64,000 nucleotides of DNA from Glandiceps talaboti. Lineage: Eukaryota; Hemichordata; Enteropneusta; Spengelidae. The notes beneath the pieces are model-generated. The model saw only the letters and a program-made list of their open reading frames with translations, was not told where the DNA came from and searched no databases. Position numbers and translations under genes: made by a program. This document shows positions 20,861 through 35,000 of the stretch, piece by piece. How positions within the stretch are numbered: position 1 is the first letter of the stretch; each line of letters begins with the position of its first letter. The stretch lies in contig NC_135550.1 in NCBI RefSeq assembly GCF_964340395.1, positions 12,947,408 through 13,011,407 of the forward strand, read 5' to 3'.

Positions 20861-21667
20861 TTACATTTTCTCATGTTGAAATGCGTTGTTTTTGTTTCCA
20901 TGGTGACTTGATGTAGACGACGTTGTTGACATGGGTGTTTCATGCGCCGTGTTTGGTAAACATGCTTCTTTTGAATTCGCATCGCCACCACTGTGTATTT
21001 GTTGTTTCAATGTTATTTGGGACACTGTGTCAATCGCATCAATCTCTTTCTGTCGTTTCTTTGCCTGCCCGAGGGGTCTTTTTTCCATATACAGAACAAC
21101 TAGGCGGTAAATCTGTAAACTCAAGACCATGGCGTTTTTGGTAGTAAACCACAACATCATCTGATTAACGGCGTTCCTGTCAATCAACAAGTAAAGTCTC
21201 ATCGTAAGGTAAGGTCCATCTTGCATTAGAATGGAAATAATGATCGCCCAAACTTCAGTCGCCAGACATAAACATTCATCACCGTTGCTGGCGCCCTCAT
21301 CGTCTTCTTCTTCCAGGGATTCGACCATGGTCACATCCTCGGTGCTACCTGTTCCAGCCACTCTTGGTTTTCTAGCCTTGGTGGCAGTTAAGACTAACGT
21401 GAACTGAAGCAGACTCCACGACCATATAAGCAATATCAGCATCACCAACACCCGATCACACTTCACTGCATCCTCGTCTATACTCTCTGATGAAAATTCC
21501 AAAATGTCAGCAGCCATACCGATGTAGACCAATAGCAGCTGAGACAGCTGGTCACGTGTTAATTCTCCCTTTGGCAGCAGCCATCTTCCAAGGATGAGTG
21601 AGCACATCAGTACTTGCTGCAGTCCCAACACCCAGCCTTCCTCCGATAGAGCTACATCAATGCTTAA
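20861..21667 (-). CDS. tmem26: TMEM26 exon 3 (residues 124-391, stop)
   Basis: One 807-nt exon starts LSIDVALSEEGW and holds the remaining membrane segments and the cytoplasmic-type tail. An acidic loop (ESLEEEDDEGASNGDE) lies between the IWSWSLLQF and EVWAII segments. The stop is at 20863-20861. No perfect AATAAA was noticed in the next 100 bp. Confidence 0.92.
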   Translation of the reverse strand, partial: LSIDVALSEEGWVLGLQQVLMCSLILGRWLLPKGELTRDQLSQLLLVYIGMAADILEFSSESIDEDAVKCDRVLVMLILLIWSWSLLQFTLVLTATKARKPRVAGTGSTEDVTMVESLEEEDDEGASNGDECLCLATEVWAIIISILMQDGPYLTMRLYLLIDRNAVNQMMLWFTTKNAMVLSLQIYRLVVLYMEKRPLGQAKKRQKEIDAIDTVSQITLKQQIHSGGDANSKEACLPNTAHETPMSTTSSTSSHHGNKNNAFQHEKM

Positions 21668-24600
21668 CTATAGGAAATAAAGTAAAAAATGGAGATATTT
21701 TTTTTAGAGTTTTGTTGAAACCTTTGCATCGATCAAATGCTCTTTCACAATTCTGTACATGTACTTTATAATTAGGCTATGCCATATCAAATTCCTGTCT
21801 TTACTTAAGGCTTGTCTTGTCTTTAGCTATCATATTGCACTGACTTATAGAAAACAATAATGATATATAATGAAACAGATTACTTCCATTCAAATGTCAT
21901 CAAATTCGGCAGGAACTGGGAAACAGGACCAGGCACTACCAAGTACGTATTTGAGAAATTCAACATAGTTTAGTCTCATATGGATATCTTCATACAAAAC
22001 AAAAGTAATCCAAGCTCATATCGTAACATACTGAGTCTCTTTAATTACATAACAAATTACATAACACAGACAGGTATGAAGAATATGTATACTTCCCGAG
22101 AACGTTGAAGTGTCAACGTAATTATGCAAAAGAGTATGCAACAATCGCACTTAAGAAATCACAAAGACATAATTAACAAAATAATAGCACATAACCCAAC
22201 TCAAATCTGTTAAAGGGGCACAAGCTGAGTTTATCCGCTTTAGGAATCTAACTTATACTGGGTATTTAAAAAGTACTTGCAGTATTCTAGTTACTGAGGC
22301 AACTGTTTTAATAATACCAGAAGATAATTGTAATGATGATATATATAGAAGGAGTGTATCGAAATTAACATTATACTTGAATATAGTTTTATCGAGATTT
22401 TATGCAAATATTTTCATTTAAGTAAAAGTGTTATAATAAACTCAGCTTGTGTTACTTTAATATGTGTATAAGGATGACTTATGCATTAAAATTAACTTAC
22501 TCCATTCATTGTGAATGAACTTGTGTCATTTTGATACAGATTTTCTAGGAGGGCGCAATCTTGGAGATTATTTGCCTTAAGTGAGTCAAGACGTGACTGT
22601 AAAAGATCCTCTTCCAATATCCAAATAACAGGCACCAAGTTAGACAGATATAAAAACACACTTGGACTGAACCTGGAACGAAGGAATGAAGGAAAAAAGA
22701 AAAATTAATATATTTACACAATGTAAGCAATATAACAGGTGGTCAAATAGAGATGGCCAATCAGTGCGATGCACATTACAGTAATAAGCACTCGCTTTAA
22801 TAGTGTAGTACACTTTGCAATGCATCCCACTCTAAAATTAGACACCAATTCGTAACACCAAATCACACAACACATTACAATTGAATTGAAACTATCCACC
22901 ACAAATGTATAGTTAAACATTTAACATAAGTTGATCAGTCGCCATATGCAAACGAATATATGAGAAAATGTATCATTGAATTTGTAAATGGCTGACGGCC
23001 TGATATGATAAGAAGACGAAGTCAAGAGAACCCTGTGACATTTTATAGAATTCTGACCTGATCAAAGACAACAATGCAAGCTTGCTGTGTCTTGTAATTG
23101 TCTACTATTATATATATAGTAACTCAAAGATAACCAGATACAAACTAAATGCCTCTCAGAAGGGTTTGAGTATTGTCGACGTATTAGATAAACAGTATTC
23201 TGTCAGTGAAAATATAAATAACCATGGTAAGACCAAGGTTGGCTGTGTGATCGTGAAGGTGAAGTTCAGGATCATAATCAAAGCTCATCTTTGATAACAT
23301 TGATGCAGATATTTGAATTGAGTCTCTAAAATTCACAATTTGAGGCCAAATATGCAGGATTTTAATTTACACAAATTTGAAGTGTATTGAATCAAAGAAA
23401 AGTAACCCCCAAACACAAAAAATATTATATCAATTTACCTTTATACACAATAATACGGTAAAATATGATGAATATACAACCATTTCAATTTACACTTAGG
23501 ACTGTCACAGAAAGGTTGAATAAAGTTTCTTGCAACATTTTGTCTAAATGACGTGCAAACATCAAATGCAGATGTCATACCTTGGCGTCAGCGTTGTCTG
23601 CATCTAGATGTGGAACGTTTAAATGGTTTATTTTATTATTGGAAAAATTTAGCAAGAATTGAGATCCTGCTATCTTACTATAGACTGTGCAGTTTCTTAT
23701 TGGATTCAGCGTGGTTGTATTAAATATAACAAGTGAACGGTAGCTTGAAATGGGTTGTATATATATGCTTGTATCAAATACGTAAGTACAGGCAATTAAT
23801 TAGCGAGAAGTAAACTGACTTTACTAATACTCTAAAGATAGTTCAGAAACAGTCATATATTCAATTGTTGATTCATTACTAGTTTTCATTCATAACACGA
23901 CAGAATTTACAACATTAATCGTCATGTACACATTGATTCAAAATGTATCATCGGATGGTAGAAACTTGTGGATATGTTTGTAATGCTTATTCATACGGGT
24001 ATTAGTTGCCTACAGTGATTGCCACAGAATGCAAGGCCTTATATAGTTTCTTTTTACTACTTCGTCATATGTTTATGGCTTGTTTTGTTTTTATATTTTT
24101 GTTGGCCATTTGACCTTGAAGATGGAGGTCAAGGTGAATGTTCAAGTTTTCAAATATAGATTAAAGTTACCAACAACATGAGTATGCTTTTAATTATTTT
24201 AATTTATGTGTACAAACAGTTCAACTTTATTAAAAATAACTAATGAAGCATTTTTGCAGCAAAGTGGTGAGGTATTTTGTAACAAGCAGACTACTACACT
24301 AAGCCTATGAAAATTTGTTTCATTTAGGTAACAGTGCGTCTAACATCCTCCGATCTATTTTGAGTCACTATCTTGGCATGTTGCAAAATTTACGTGAGTA
24401 AATGTCTGAATTTGGCAAGAAAATTCTTTAAAGTCTTTTCTTATTTTGAGCTTATGTCAATGGTATTGTAATATCGAAGAATTAAAATGGATTTTGTTTA
24501 GTTGAATGATTTTTATTTTTCTTCTTTTTCTATTTAAGTTGCAAAATATGAAACTCAACTACTCAACATTCAATATACAAACATTATTATGAACAATTAC

Positions 24601-27600
24601 TATATGTTATTGGGGTCCGGATATATAAACCAAGAATTTACTTTACAAAACCGATAATTTGTGCATGTGATAACGTCCAGCTAGACGCTGTGAATTCTAA
24701 AAATAACAAGTCTACGTTCAAAAAATCACATATCTTTTTACCTGATGGAAATCAGTCCTGTAGATGCAACTTTCTGCCACTTAGATATGTGATTAAGATG
24801 CATCGGACAGAATGATTTTGAGTGGAGACAGTCCGAAATTTTTTGTGGGATAAATGCTCTTTGTCTATAGTTTGTCTAATCTTCTGTGTAGCCACTCATT
24901 ATTCATCATATAGCAAATACGGAAATTGTAACAACTTAATAAGGTCTAATTTACTGTAATAACGAAGCAGCTATTCTTAGTGAGATAGTGTAATATGTAA
25001 CTAACCACTGTCCGTCAGACTTTTTCTGACAAGCAATTACGAATATGCCAGTCTAGTCTGTTCCTTAGCAGCATGATTAATTAATTTTGAAAATAATTTC
25101 TGCATCAGCATTTTCTAGATTTGACAGACATATACATATGCGCCGATTACTTTTATATTATCCATGTTGTGGCATTAACTATCAAAAAACCTGACGAACA
25201 TAAGGCACATATAAAACACACGACGTTTCTTATCATATGTGAGTGGTTGGTCCATTTTACATATACTGATATATATAAAGGAAGTTTCAAACTTTATTAT
25301 CTACGTCACTGATTTATAATAAGTTTCAACAAGGACACATGGGAAGGTAATCTTTTCACTAACACATCTAATGAATTTCTTCTAGGTTTAATCAATTTGC
25401 CTACAATTACTTCTAAAATTATTACAAACCTCTCTTATGATGCTTTTGTGGATTTTTATGGATAAATAGAATGAAGAAATGAATTTGATTAAACCAATAT
25501 GTAGCAAGAGCTGCATAGAAAAATCTTGTATAGCGAGTCAATCAGTATTTTCGCCCAAGGCATATTTTAAATGAACCATTTTTTGTTTCTATCATTTTTT
25601 ATCGATTCCTTATTCTGCAATTGTTTTATATTTACATCTTGGTGTTTGTTATCATGACTTGTCTTGTATTACTCTTAAAGATATTTTGTTTCTTATTATT
25701 AGAAGTTTATTTTGAAAAGAAATCAGCTTTTGATAATCATAGAATGGACGTTTGTTGATACTTGGTTCGGGGGAGGGGGGCTGAGGCGGAGACTGGTACT
25801 GGCAGTAATGCAGATATTCATTTTTTCTAATAATCAACTTATTAAAAAAAGGTAAAATATCTAAAGCTATCAATCACGGCGTTGCAATTTAATTTGGTTG
25901 ATAGACAAATTAAACGTGTAGTATAGAGATCAGATCACCCCACAAAGTTCTTATTTCTATTTTAAACTCGGAATGGTCTTTTTCAGTAAAGACGGTTTGT
26001 GAACATTTACTGAAGATCTTTCTATGAATTAAGCAGGCATGAAAATCCACTTAGAATGTTAAACCAACTACTTCATCCTTCGAGTTCAAATATTGATTAA
26101 GCAACTATTAAGTGTGTGATTTTTGTGATTGAAGTGTTTTAGTTTAAATAAATAACTTTTTGTGATAGTAATGTGACCGTAAACGGAACACCTTTTTTCA
26201 TTGACATGTTATTCAGACGTTCTTAATGTTATCAAATTGATATTTGGAACATTACATAACTATCGCGATTAATGTTATCAAATTAATATTTGTGAAAGCC
26301 TTTCATTTTTGACAGATCGTGACATGATCAATTTTATTTTTAAATTCAACCAAAGAATTAAGAGAATGTTTCTACGTAGGCTGATTTATATATTAAAGCG
26401 AAGACGCATCGATTAAGAAACTTGAAAGTATAATGGATAAACCATGTAAATATAATGGATAAAAATAACAACATCGTGGAAATGGATAACAAACAATTAT
26501 AATCTTGACTGTCGAGTGTGAGCAATATAAAAAGCAAGAATGTCACTTCGAAATGCTGAATCGTAGCACCAAAGAAACGAAAGTAAACACAATCAGAAAC
26601 TAAATTCTGATTGTGACAGTGCAGTCATTTCTTTGCACAGTGTGACTTTTTGGAACTGTGTATGTGATTCTCGAAAATAACAAGCAACCATAGGTTATAT
26701 TAGAACTTTGTACACGCAAGTCACTGTTTACAATCGTTGACCACAATTACTCTCCGTATTGAGAGTGGACGAAATTTCAAGTTGCCAAGAAACGAACGTA
26801 TATGTCAACATTGCGATCTTAATCATGTCGATGAATTTCATTTCTGTCCAGTTTGTCCTGTATTTAAAGATATTAGATGCAAATTTATTGTGCCATTTTA
26901 TTATCGTTACCTTTCACCTTTAATTTTTTCAGTTTTAATGTCATGTACTTTCGACAATCAAAAACACAATCCAAAATCTAACCAAATTTGTTGCATATAG
27001 TTGTAAATTAAGAAACATTTAATTCAGCTTCTGTGATGTTTATTTCGCTTATAACATTCTTTTCTGTACATTTATTTTTTTTTCATTTATATTCATATTG
27101 TGCCAGGGGGCCGGTGGCCTAATGTACTGAATAAATTACCATGACAGTTTACAATCTTTAGTGTTCACCCACTCTCAGACTGTGATTCTGGTAGTACTGG
27201 TTATCAAGAAACTGGAGATTGAAATTGAGATCTGATATTGTCGACCACAATAATGATATGTTCTCTAATAAACAAATAATTGAACAATAAATGAAGAATG
27301 TCGAAATGACTTTAAAGGTAATATAATTCGTATAGACATATCTTCAATAACATGCTTTAATTACTAAGATAAATATAACATTAAATTACATTCCACTATG
27401 AATATACACCTAAAAAGTTTACAAACATTACAGGTTTTAATGAGACATTTCAATTAATTTCTTTTGCAAACACAATACACAAAAACGGAAGAAAACGATC
27501 ACCCTGTTATTGAAATAAACATTAAATGGTTGACATATACAGTATTTCCTAAACCTATTACGTCTAAAAAATACCAAAGGTTTATCACAACATATCAGTA

Positions 27601-29210
27601 TCGCCATTATCTCTTTCATCTAGTATACAGTTGTCGCAGAAAGTACATTGAATACAACACGGGTTAATATATTTACTGAAGAATGATAACCATTAAAACG
27701 TTCGTGAAAATAATGACTTCGTGTATCATTATTACCGTGACAGGCACTGATATATTTCATTCAGCCCGAGTCTGTGATAACATTTTTGTGATATATATAA
27801 CTATTGCGCTCTGCCACTGTGGTATAGCGCACTGTCTTAGCAGATTGATACTCACCGATATATATATATATATATACCACCAGCACTGCTTTTAAAACGA
27901 TCGATTAACCTGACGATATTTCGAAGAATTTGTTTCTTTGTTTATACCTCAGGCTTTGAGATTGGCTGTCTGTTATCCTAGTTAGGTACTATCCAGTGAT
28001 TCAGTGAGTATGAGTCAAGAGTGAGTCAAGAGTAAGAGTGAGTGAGTGAGTGAGTGAGTGAGTGAGTGAGTGAGTGAGTGAGTGAGTGAGTGAGTGAGTG
28101 AGTGAGCGCGCGCGTGTGTGCGTGCGTGAGTGAGTGAGTGAGTGAGTGAGTGAGTGAGTGAGTGAGTGAGTGAGTGAGTGAGTGAGTGAGTGAGTGAGTG
28201 AATGGGTGAGTGAGTGAGTGAGCGCGTGAGTGAGTGAGTGAGTGAGTGAGTGAGTGAGTGAGTGAGTGAGTGAGTGAGTGAGTGAGTGAGTGAGTGAGTG
28301 AGTGAGTGAGTGAATAATGGGCGGGTCAATTACTAATTCAATTTCTGTATATAATTTGTTTCTCAATTCATGAATTCAATACGCTACTCAGCAAAGTTAA
28401 TAGGCTTGCCTTATGGCGATTTTTTTCAACTTAGCTATTGTTTAGTTAATAATAACTTTACGACGTCTTTGTGTGACGAGTGTATGCCATGTTAGTGAGT
28501 CATGTTTAGTTACCATAGTTACCAACCGTCAAGGTATACGAGAAAAACAAACAAACAGTCTGGTTGCTTCAAATATCAAATTACTCTAGAGCGTACGTGT
28601 ATGTACTATTGTTGTCTCCAGTTTAAAAAGCACATTTCCGAAGTTGGACACTGATGTGTATCTGTTACACGTAGACTAACGTTTTCCTTCAAATACTATG
28701 AGGCAAACCATTTGGTGGAGGGTTTATGGGCAAACCCAAGAGAATTCTTTAAAACGGTGACTGTCTTTTAGTTCCCATGTAAATCGATATCTCTTCACTA
28801 GCGTATGGACGTAAACAAAAAAACACGTACATACCCTCTGGATTTGGATTGCTTTGACTTGCGAAAGTGCAGATTTGATGTCATGACTAGCGGTGTCCAA
28901 AAGTACAATTACAAAAAAAAAATATGTGTACCAATCATTATTGGATATTGATCATTAGATGTGGATATTGTTTTAGGGATCTCGCTTCTCTTGTTTCCAC
29001 GTCACGACATTTAACATGCATTATCTTTGCTCTTAAATAAATAGATCTAAAGCTCCAACCCTCACCCCCACCCCACACCACATCGTAAATTCAATGGCGT
29101 TCTCAATTGCTTCTATTATCTTCCTTGGTTGAATTTTTGTACCAATTCAAAACAGAATGTCGTCGTCGTCCTCGTTCTCGTCATCGTTGACATGATCATG
29201 TATCATCATC

Positions 29211-29244
<34 letters not shown>

Positions 29245-30009
29245 GTCATAAATATAGAAACACTATAAAAGTTAAAACATTGTCATCGTATGTATCATAA
29301 ACTAATAATATGATATTTGTACTTAAGACATATATATATTATTTTAAATGCGAGGGTCTTCGTTCAGGTAAATGCTGTTAACATCTATCTAGTCTTATAT
29401 ACTAACGACACTAAGATCTATAATCATAATGCAATTGATTTTCAGCCTGCCTGGGTATTATATATGATATGACCACTGGTAGATTTCATTTCCGATTAAA
29501 ACAGTTGGTTATTCAAAATTCAATATTGAGAGAACGAACGGTTATAGTGTTCGGTGCCATTTAACTCATTATATATATAGTCGATAGAAATAATTAATAA
29601 AGTGAATGTCATATGCCTTCTGGGAATAGAAACATTATATGCCACCAAAGGCAATTCAGATTAAAAAGTCATACTACCCATTGACAAGTGGTTTACAGGC
29701 TGTAATACATTTTGACAAATAATTGATTCGATTTTCTTCATTGCTGTTGCTGTTGCTATGGCGACGGATGCCAGAAACAATTTAGATTCCATTATAAACT
29801 CTTAATGTCATATCCAATCACTCTCTAGACAAACGCGAATATGAGAGCGGGTGAGACAGACAGACAGACAGACAGACATACATACATACATACATACAGA
29901 CAGACAGCCAGCCAGCCAAAGAGTGGAAAGACTGACAGATAGGCAGACAGACAGAGTGATAGGCAGGGGGAGAGACGGAAGGGGAGACATTAGACAGACA
30001 TACAGACAT

Positions 30010-30044
<35 letters not shown>

Positions 30045-30155
30045 TACATACATACATACATACATACATACATACATACATACATACATACATACATACA
30101 TACGTACATACAGACAGACACAGAGTAAGGCAGAGACAGAGATACAGACAGATAG

Positions 30156-30203
<48 letters not shown>

Positions 30204-31974
30204 AGGCAAGGGGTGAGACGGAAAGGGGGACATTAAAAAGAGACTGACAGATAGATAGGGATATACACGAGTCCAAAATCACTATTACTTCATTATATGT
30301 AAGATGAATTGTACGATAAATATACAGAAACTGTCAAGTTTTAGTGGAAGGTAAATAATTTACCAGAAACCTAATTTTTAAGTAAATGTATTATTATGTG
30401 TTGTATTCAAGTAGTTGATTGCTTCATGAAGGTAAATCACACGTTCAATTACTCATGTTACTCATGTTATCAAGTAACATAGTGTATAAGCTATATGTAA
30501 AAGAAACAACTTTGGTTACAATGTCATTTTTATTAGTATGTTTTCGTCAATTTTCTATTTTCACAAAATAATTTCCCCATGTGCTTACACTAAGCTTTGA
30601 AATGTCTGAAGGCTTGACTGCCGTATTTGTAAAGTCAACAATACCTATCAAACCTCATTTCCTCATGTACACGGTCAGCAGGTCTCATTAATTACATCTA
30701 CTGCTCGTTTTATTGACTGATGATACAACCAAGAAGAAACCAACAAGGAGAACTGTACATTTTACACTTTAAGATGGCAATTTCTTGCTACATTTCCTCT
30801 AAAATGAAAGTGACCATTTAAAAGGAGGCCGCCAGTTTTATGTTAATCATAGATTCCAAGCAGAAACGAAAAAAATGGTCACCATATTTCCTAAAAAGTT
30901 GTAGAAATCGCAACAACAAAAAATGAGTAAAATCATCAAAATCTAAAATTTCATAAATATATTCTGAGATCCATGCATATTTTTTTTCAATATCTTTCAT
31001 TTTGTTTCCCCACACTGATACATTTTTGTATACTTAAATAATATCGTCAAAAAAAGATACAATCTGTTTCCTGTTATTCAATAACGAGTGATGTTGGGAT
31101 TTGGTTTTGTCTATAAATCGTGACATGTATTATTGATTGCATGTTCATTTCTTTGCATACATTTAATCTGATTATTTTTTTACCCCAAAGAACTGTTATG
31201 GCAGTAAAGTTTAACTTAAAGTGTCTAAAAACTTTTGATTTTAGTGTGAAATGGAACATGCCTAGGTTTCTGTACATGGGGTTTATAATATGTGGCAGAC
31301 TCTGTAAAACGAAATAAAACGCACATTATACGGAAATATACATGTACCTACTATCGCATCATAATATATTCATTAATTCTCCTATATGTGATGACAACGA
31401 AGCTTATAAACCATTGTAGAAAAATGTCTTTCATTGAACCAAAACAATTGACAGAAGGCTAGTTTTATATTTCGTTCCTACCAAAGTGCTTCCAGCGCAG
31501 AAGAAATGCGCAACGCTCGGACCTCATCAAACATGCTGCAACTAGAATCAGACACGCAGGCGTCAATGTTTTGGTATCTGCATTTGATGTCTGCATGGTG
31601 GCACTTTAGTTTATGTCTTTTAACCAAAATGTAGCAAAAAGAGCAACCTATATTCATTCAATTCTGCTATCTTAAAGCGAGATATGTGCAGTTTCTTATT
31701 GGTTTCTGCATACTAGTTGTATCAAACAGAGGTGGTGTTACGTTGGGCCACAGCTGACATAGGAACAATACATTTGTGGGAGAAATAATTATTTTTTTCA
31801 AAAAATGTCACCTGTGGGCCATCGTACGGTGTACACTAATATACAACGGATTTCGATTTAGTAACACAGTCACCCAAGATAGCAACAACGTCTTTTCTTG
31901 TTGTTTGAACCGCGTTCACGTCAACATTGGATCAGCGGTAAAAATCGAGGTGCACAACTAGAATTTAATGAGGA

Positions 31975-32034
<60 letters not shown>

Positions 32035-35000
32035 AGAATGTATACAACTTGTCATCTGCATTGCACATGGTTTCATACACATCGATCATTCTATAGCTTT
32101 TATAAATCAAATCACACTCATGTAATTCTACGCTTTAAATTTATGAACACGAAATACATTTGAAAAGTGAAATCTGAAAACTCAATTTTTGTCAGCATAT
32201 CGAGAATGGCGACTACTAGCGCATTCATGGTTGTACTGGTGCAAATAGAATTAAATATAAAATGATTTTACTTCCCGTTATGTTCAGTCTAGGGGGAAAT
32301 CACGATAGTAATAGCATATATGTACGAACACTAAAATGCATACAATTAATTTTGGTAAGGAGGAAAAATAAAGTTGATTCGTATTTAATTCGATCCAACC
32401 CAGATTAATATTTATTGGATTCTTTAGAACGACATAAACAAAGACTTTTTATTGGTCCTTGCTGATTTAGCGGTTTTGAAAAAGCAGTATCGTAATAAAG
32501 TACCGCCCAAGATTAATATCGCATTGAAAACTTTTCAATCGATCATCAATACAGAAACTAGTAACTTAACTGCAGCATCTGTTGTGGGCAAGCACAAGAA
32601 AAGTCCTGTTCATATCCTGATCGAAAACAACTCTACTCGTTATCAAATAAAAAACCAAGTACTACCGACGAACCATGTGTGACCTCACAACCAGCAAACG
32701 ATGACGTCGCTATATTGCAGTGAACACCACGGCCACAACTCTACCTTTGGAAAAAATACTCGGCAACACCAATTTATTTACTAGCAGCCCGGTGTATCCG
32801 TACTATCCATACCAGTACCCGTGGTATACAAATATTGCCCAGTGGTAGCAGACACCTGCTACTCATTCACAAACCAAAAGTGGCAATACAGACCGTCCCC
32901 GTTACCTACAAGTCCACCCGGAAACAGCCTCCACCCCCGCCGTTACCTGCTTCTCCAGAACGGTACAATGAAGGACACAAACACTGATTGCTAATAAGAC
33001 AATAAACACTTTCAGTTGTTAGCATGTTCCGTTCAATGCCTCATTGGCCAATACTTGAAGAGACTGCGCTGAGGTTCAGGCGCCATTTTTTTTCGTGTTG
33101 ACTGTGTTTTGCAAACATATTTGACGTTCGACTACCATGTCTAAAGTTTTAGATGTTGTTGTTAATAAAATTTTAATATTATTGTAACAAATCTGAGTGT
33201 GTGATTCCTATAATAAGCGGAGTCTAAATTATGCTTGGGCTAATACGTATATGTGCAGTTTCTTATTGGTTTCTGCGTACTATAGTTGTATCAAACAAAG
33301 GCGGTATACACTAACACGAAACGAGCTGTACATGTGATTACGTTACGTGTCCTTCTATTCAATGGTCTGTCCTGAGACTGCAAATGTACATATTCAGTAA
33401 ATCAGATCTCAATAAATCATGTATGGATCTGATATTAATATGCTTCTGATATCACTCAAAGCATAGACCCTCCACGGAGTCTGTACGGGTCTATACTCAA
33501 CGTGAGCGTTGACATAAACTGTAATTCTTCGTGCTTTTTCATTATGAATGATATGTCAAGTCAAGGTAAATACTGCTGGGACTAGTACTGTAGCGCATTG
33601 TCATTTTATCATAAAATCTCAGACAACTGTACATGTCGTTCCACGATCTTTCACGTACGCACTAAAGTCACCGATGGCTTTCTCTACCACGACTTCACTT
33701 TCAGACACACACTGGTAATTGATAGCCGTTCTTGTATTCAAAACACACACGACGTTCTTGTAATGTTTGGAGGGCATTACGCGGGCATTAGAAGCTAAAA
33801 GTCAAATCGGCTTTGTATCAGTTGTGTATTGGTGGACCACTTTTCACCCAATTGAGTCCCATTTGAATCTCGGGGGATTTTTTTTTTCGTAGTGTTTATT
33901 AAATGGAAACCTGATAAATATTTTCTGTACTATCTTACGACTTCGGATAACACGAAAACACCTAATATAGTCTACATATTTGACCCACGTTATTCAATTT
34001 GTTCTTTCACCGCTAAGTACACGTTCATCTACGTCGACACACATCCATATTGGTGTGTGTGTATTGAGTTATTTTAATAGAAAATGTATGAATTACAATG
34101 TGAACCAGTCAACAATTGTTATTCTTGCAAACTTACATAGTACTGCATGAAAATAAAACACCTGGATACCGTTTATCATGTATCCATATGTCGCAAATAT
34201 GAACAAGGACAAGTAAATGCAAAACCCGCTTTGCTTTGTTCTAACATATTGACCGCCGGGATGAAAACGAAATATGAGTTCTTGTCGTGTTGGCTTCGTT
34301 TATGCGTAAATTTCAACGAGTGTTTCAATAAGGCGTAATATTTTATAAATATCGATGGTTACTTTTGTATGGTACAATAATTTGAAATGCCTTAAACTAT
34401 AACGCTATATGTTGTGTGCCATTAAAATTTATCAAACGGTAGGGGTTTGATGAATAATGGGGGATTATTTAATGAACGCTGTGTAATAACAATAAACAAT
34501 TCAATACGGGAGCTAACTATCTATTGAAAGTCATGTCTTTCAAATTATTGGATATCTATAATGCGTTTGATATATGGTGGGACGAAGTGTTAACAGGAAC
34601 GGGTGATTAAAAGCCGTTCTATCACACTGTGTTAGATTTGCTTTCTTTGCAAAAAAGATTTGCGAGGTTCGTGAGATTATTCTGCGTTACTAAATATGAA
34701 ATATCCAGACTTGTAGAATGCACGCCAAAATGTCTGTTGAATTGCGCGAGATTGCCATTATTATGACCCGGGATTTTTTTTCTTCTGATCAAATGTTTTC
34801 ACCCGAGGAGAGGCTTTGTGCCAAAAGTAATTGAAAAGCCCATTCTCAGGCTAGAGTCAATCTAACAAAACAAGTTTATACATGTGTACGTGTACATGTA
34901 CTGATGAATTGTAGTCACAACATTGGCATATTTAAGAATGCTTTTATGTTTGTATTACATGTAATGTGTTGTTGTCCGTCGACACTATCATAATCAACAA

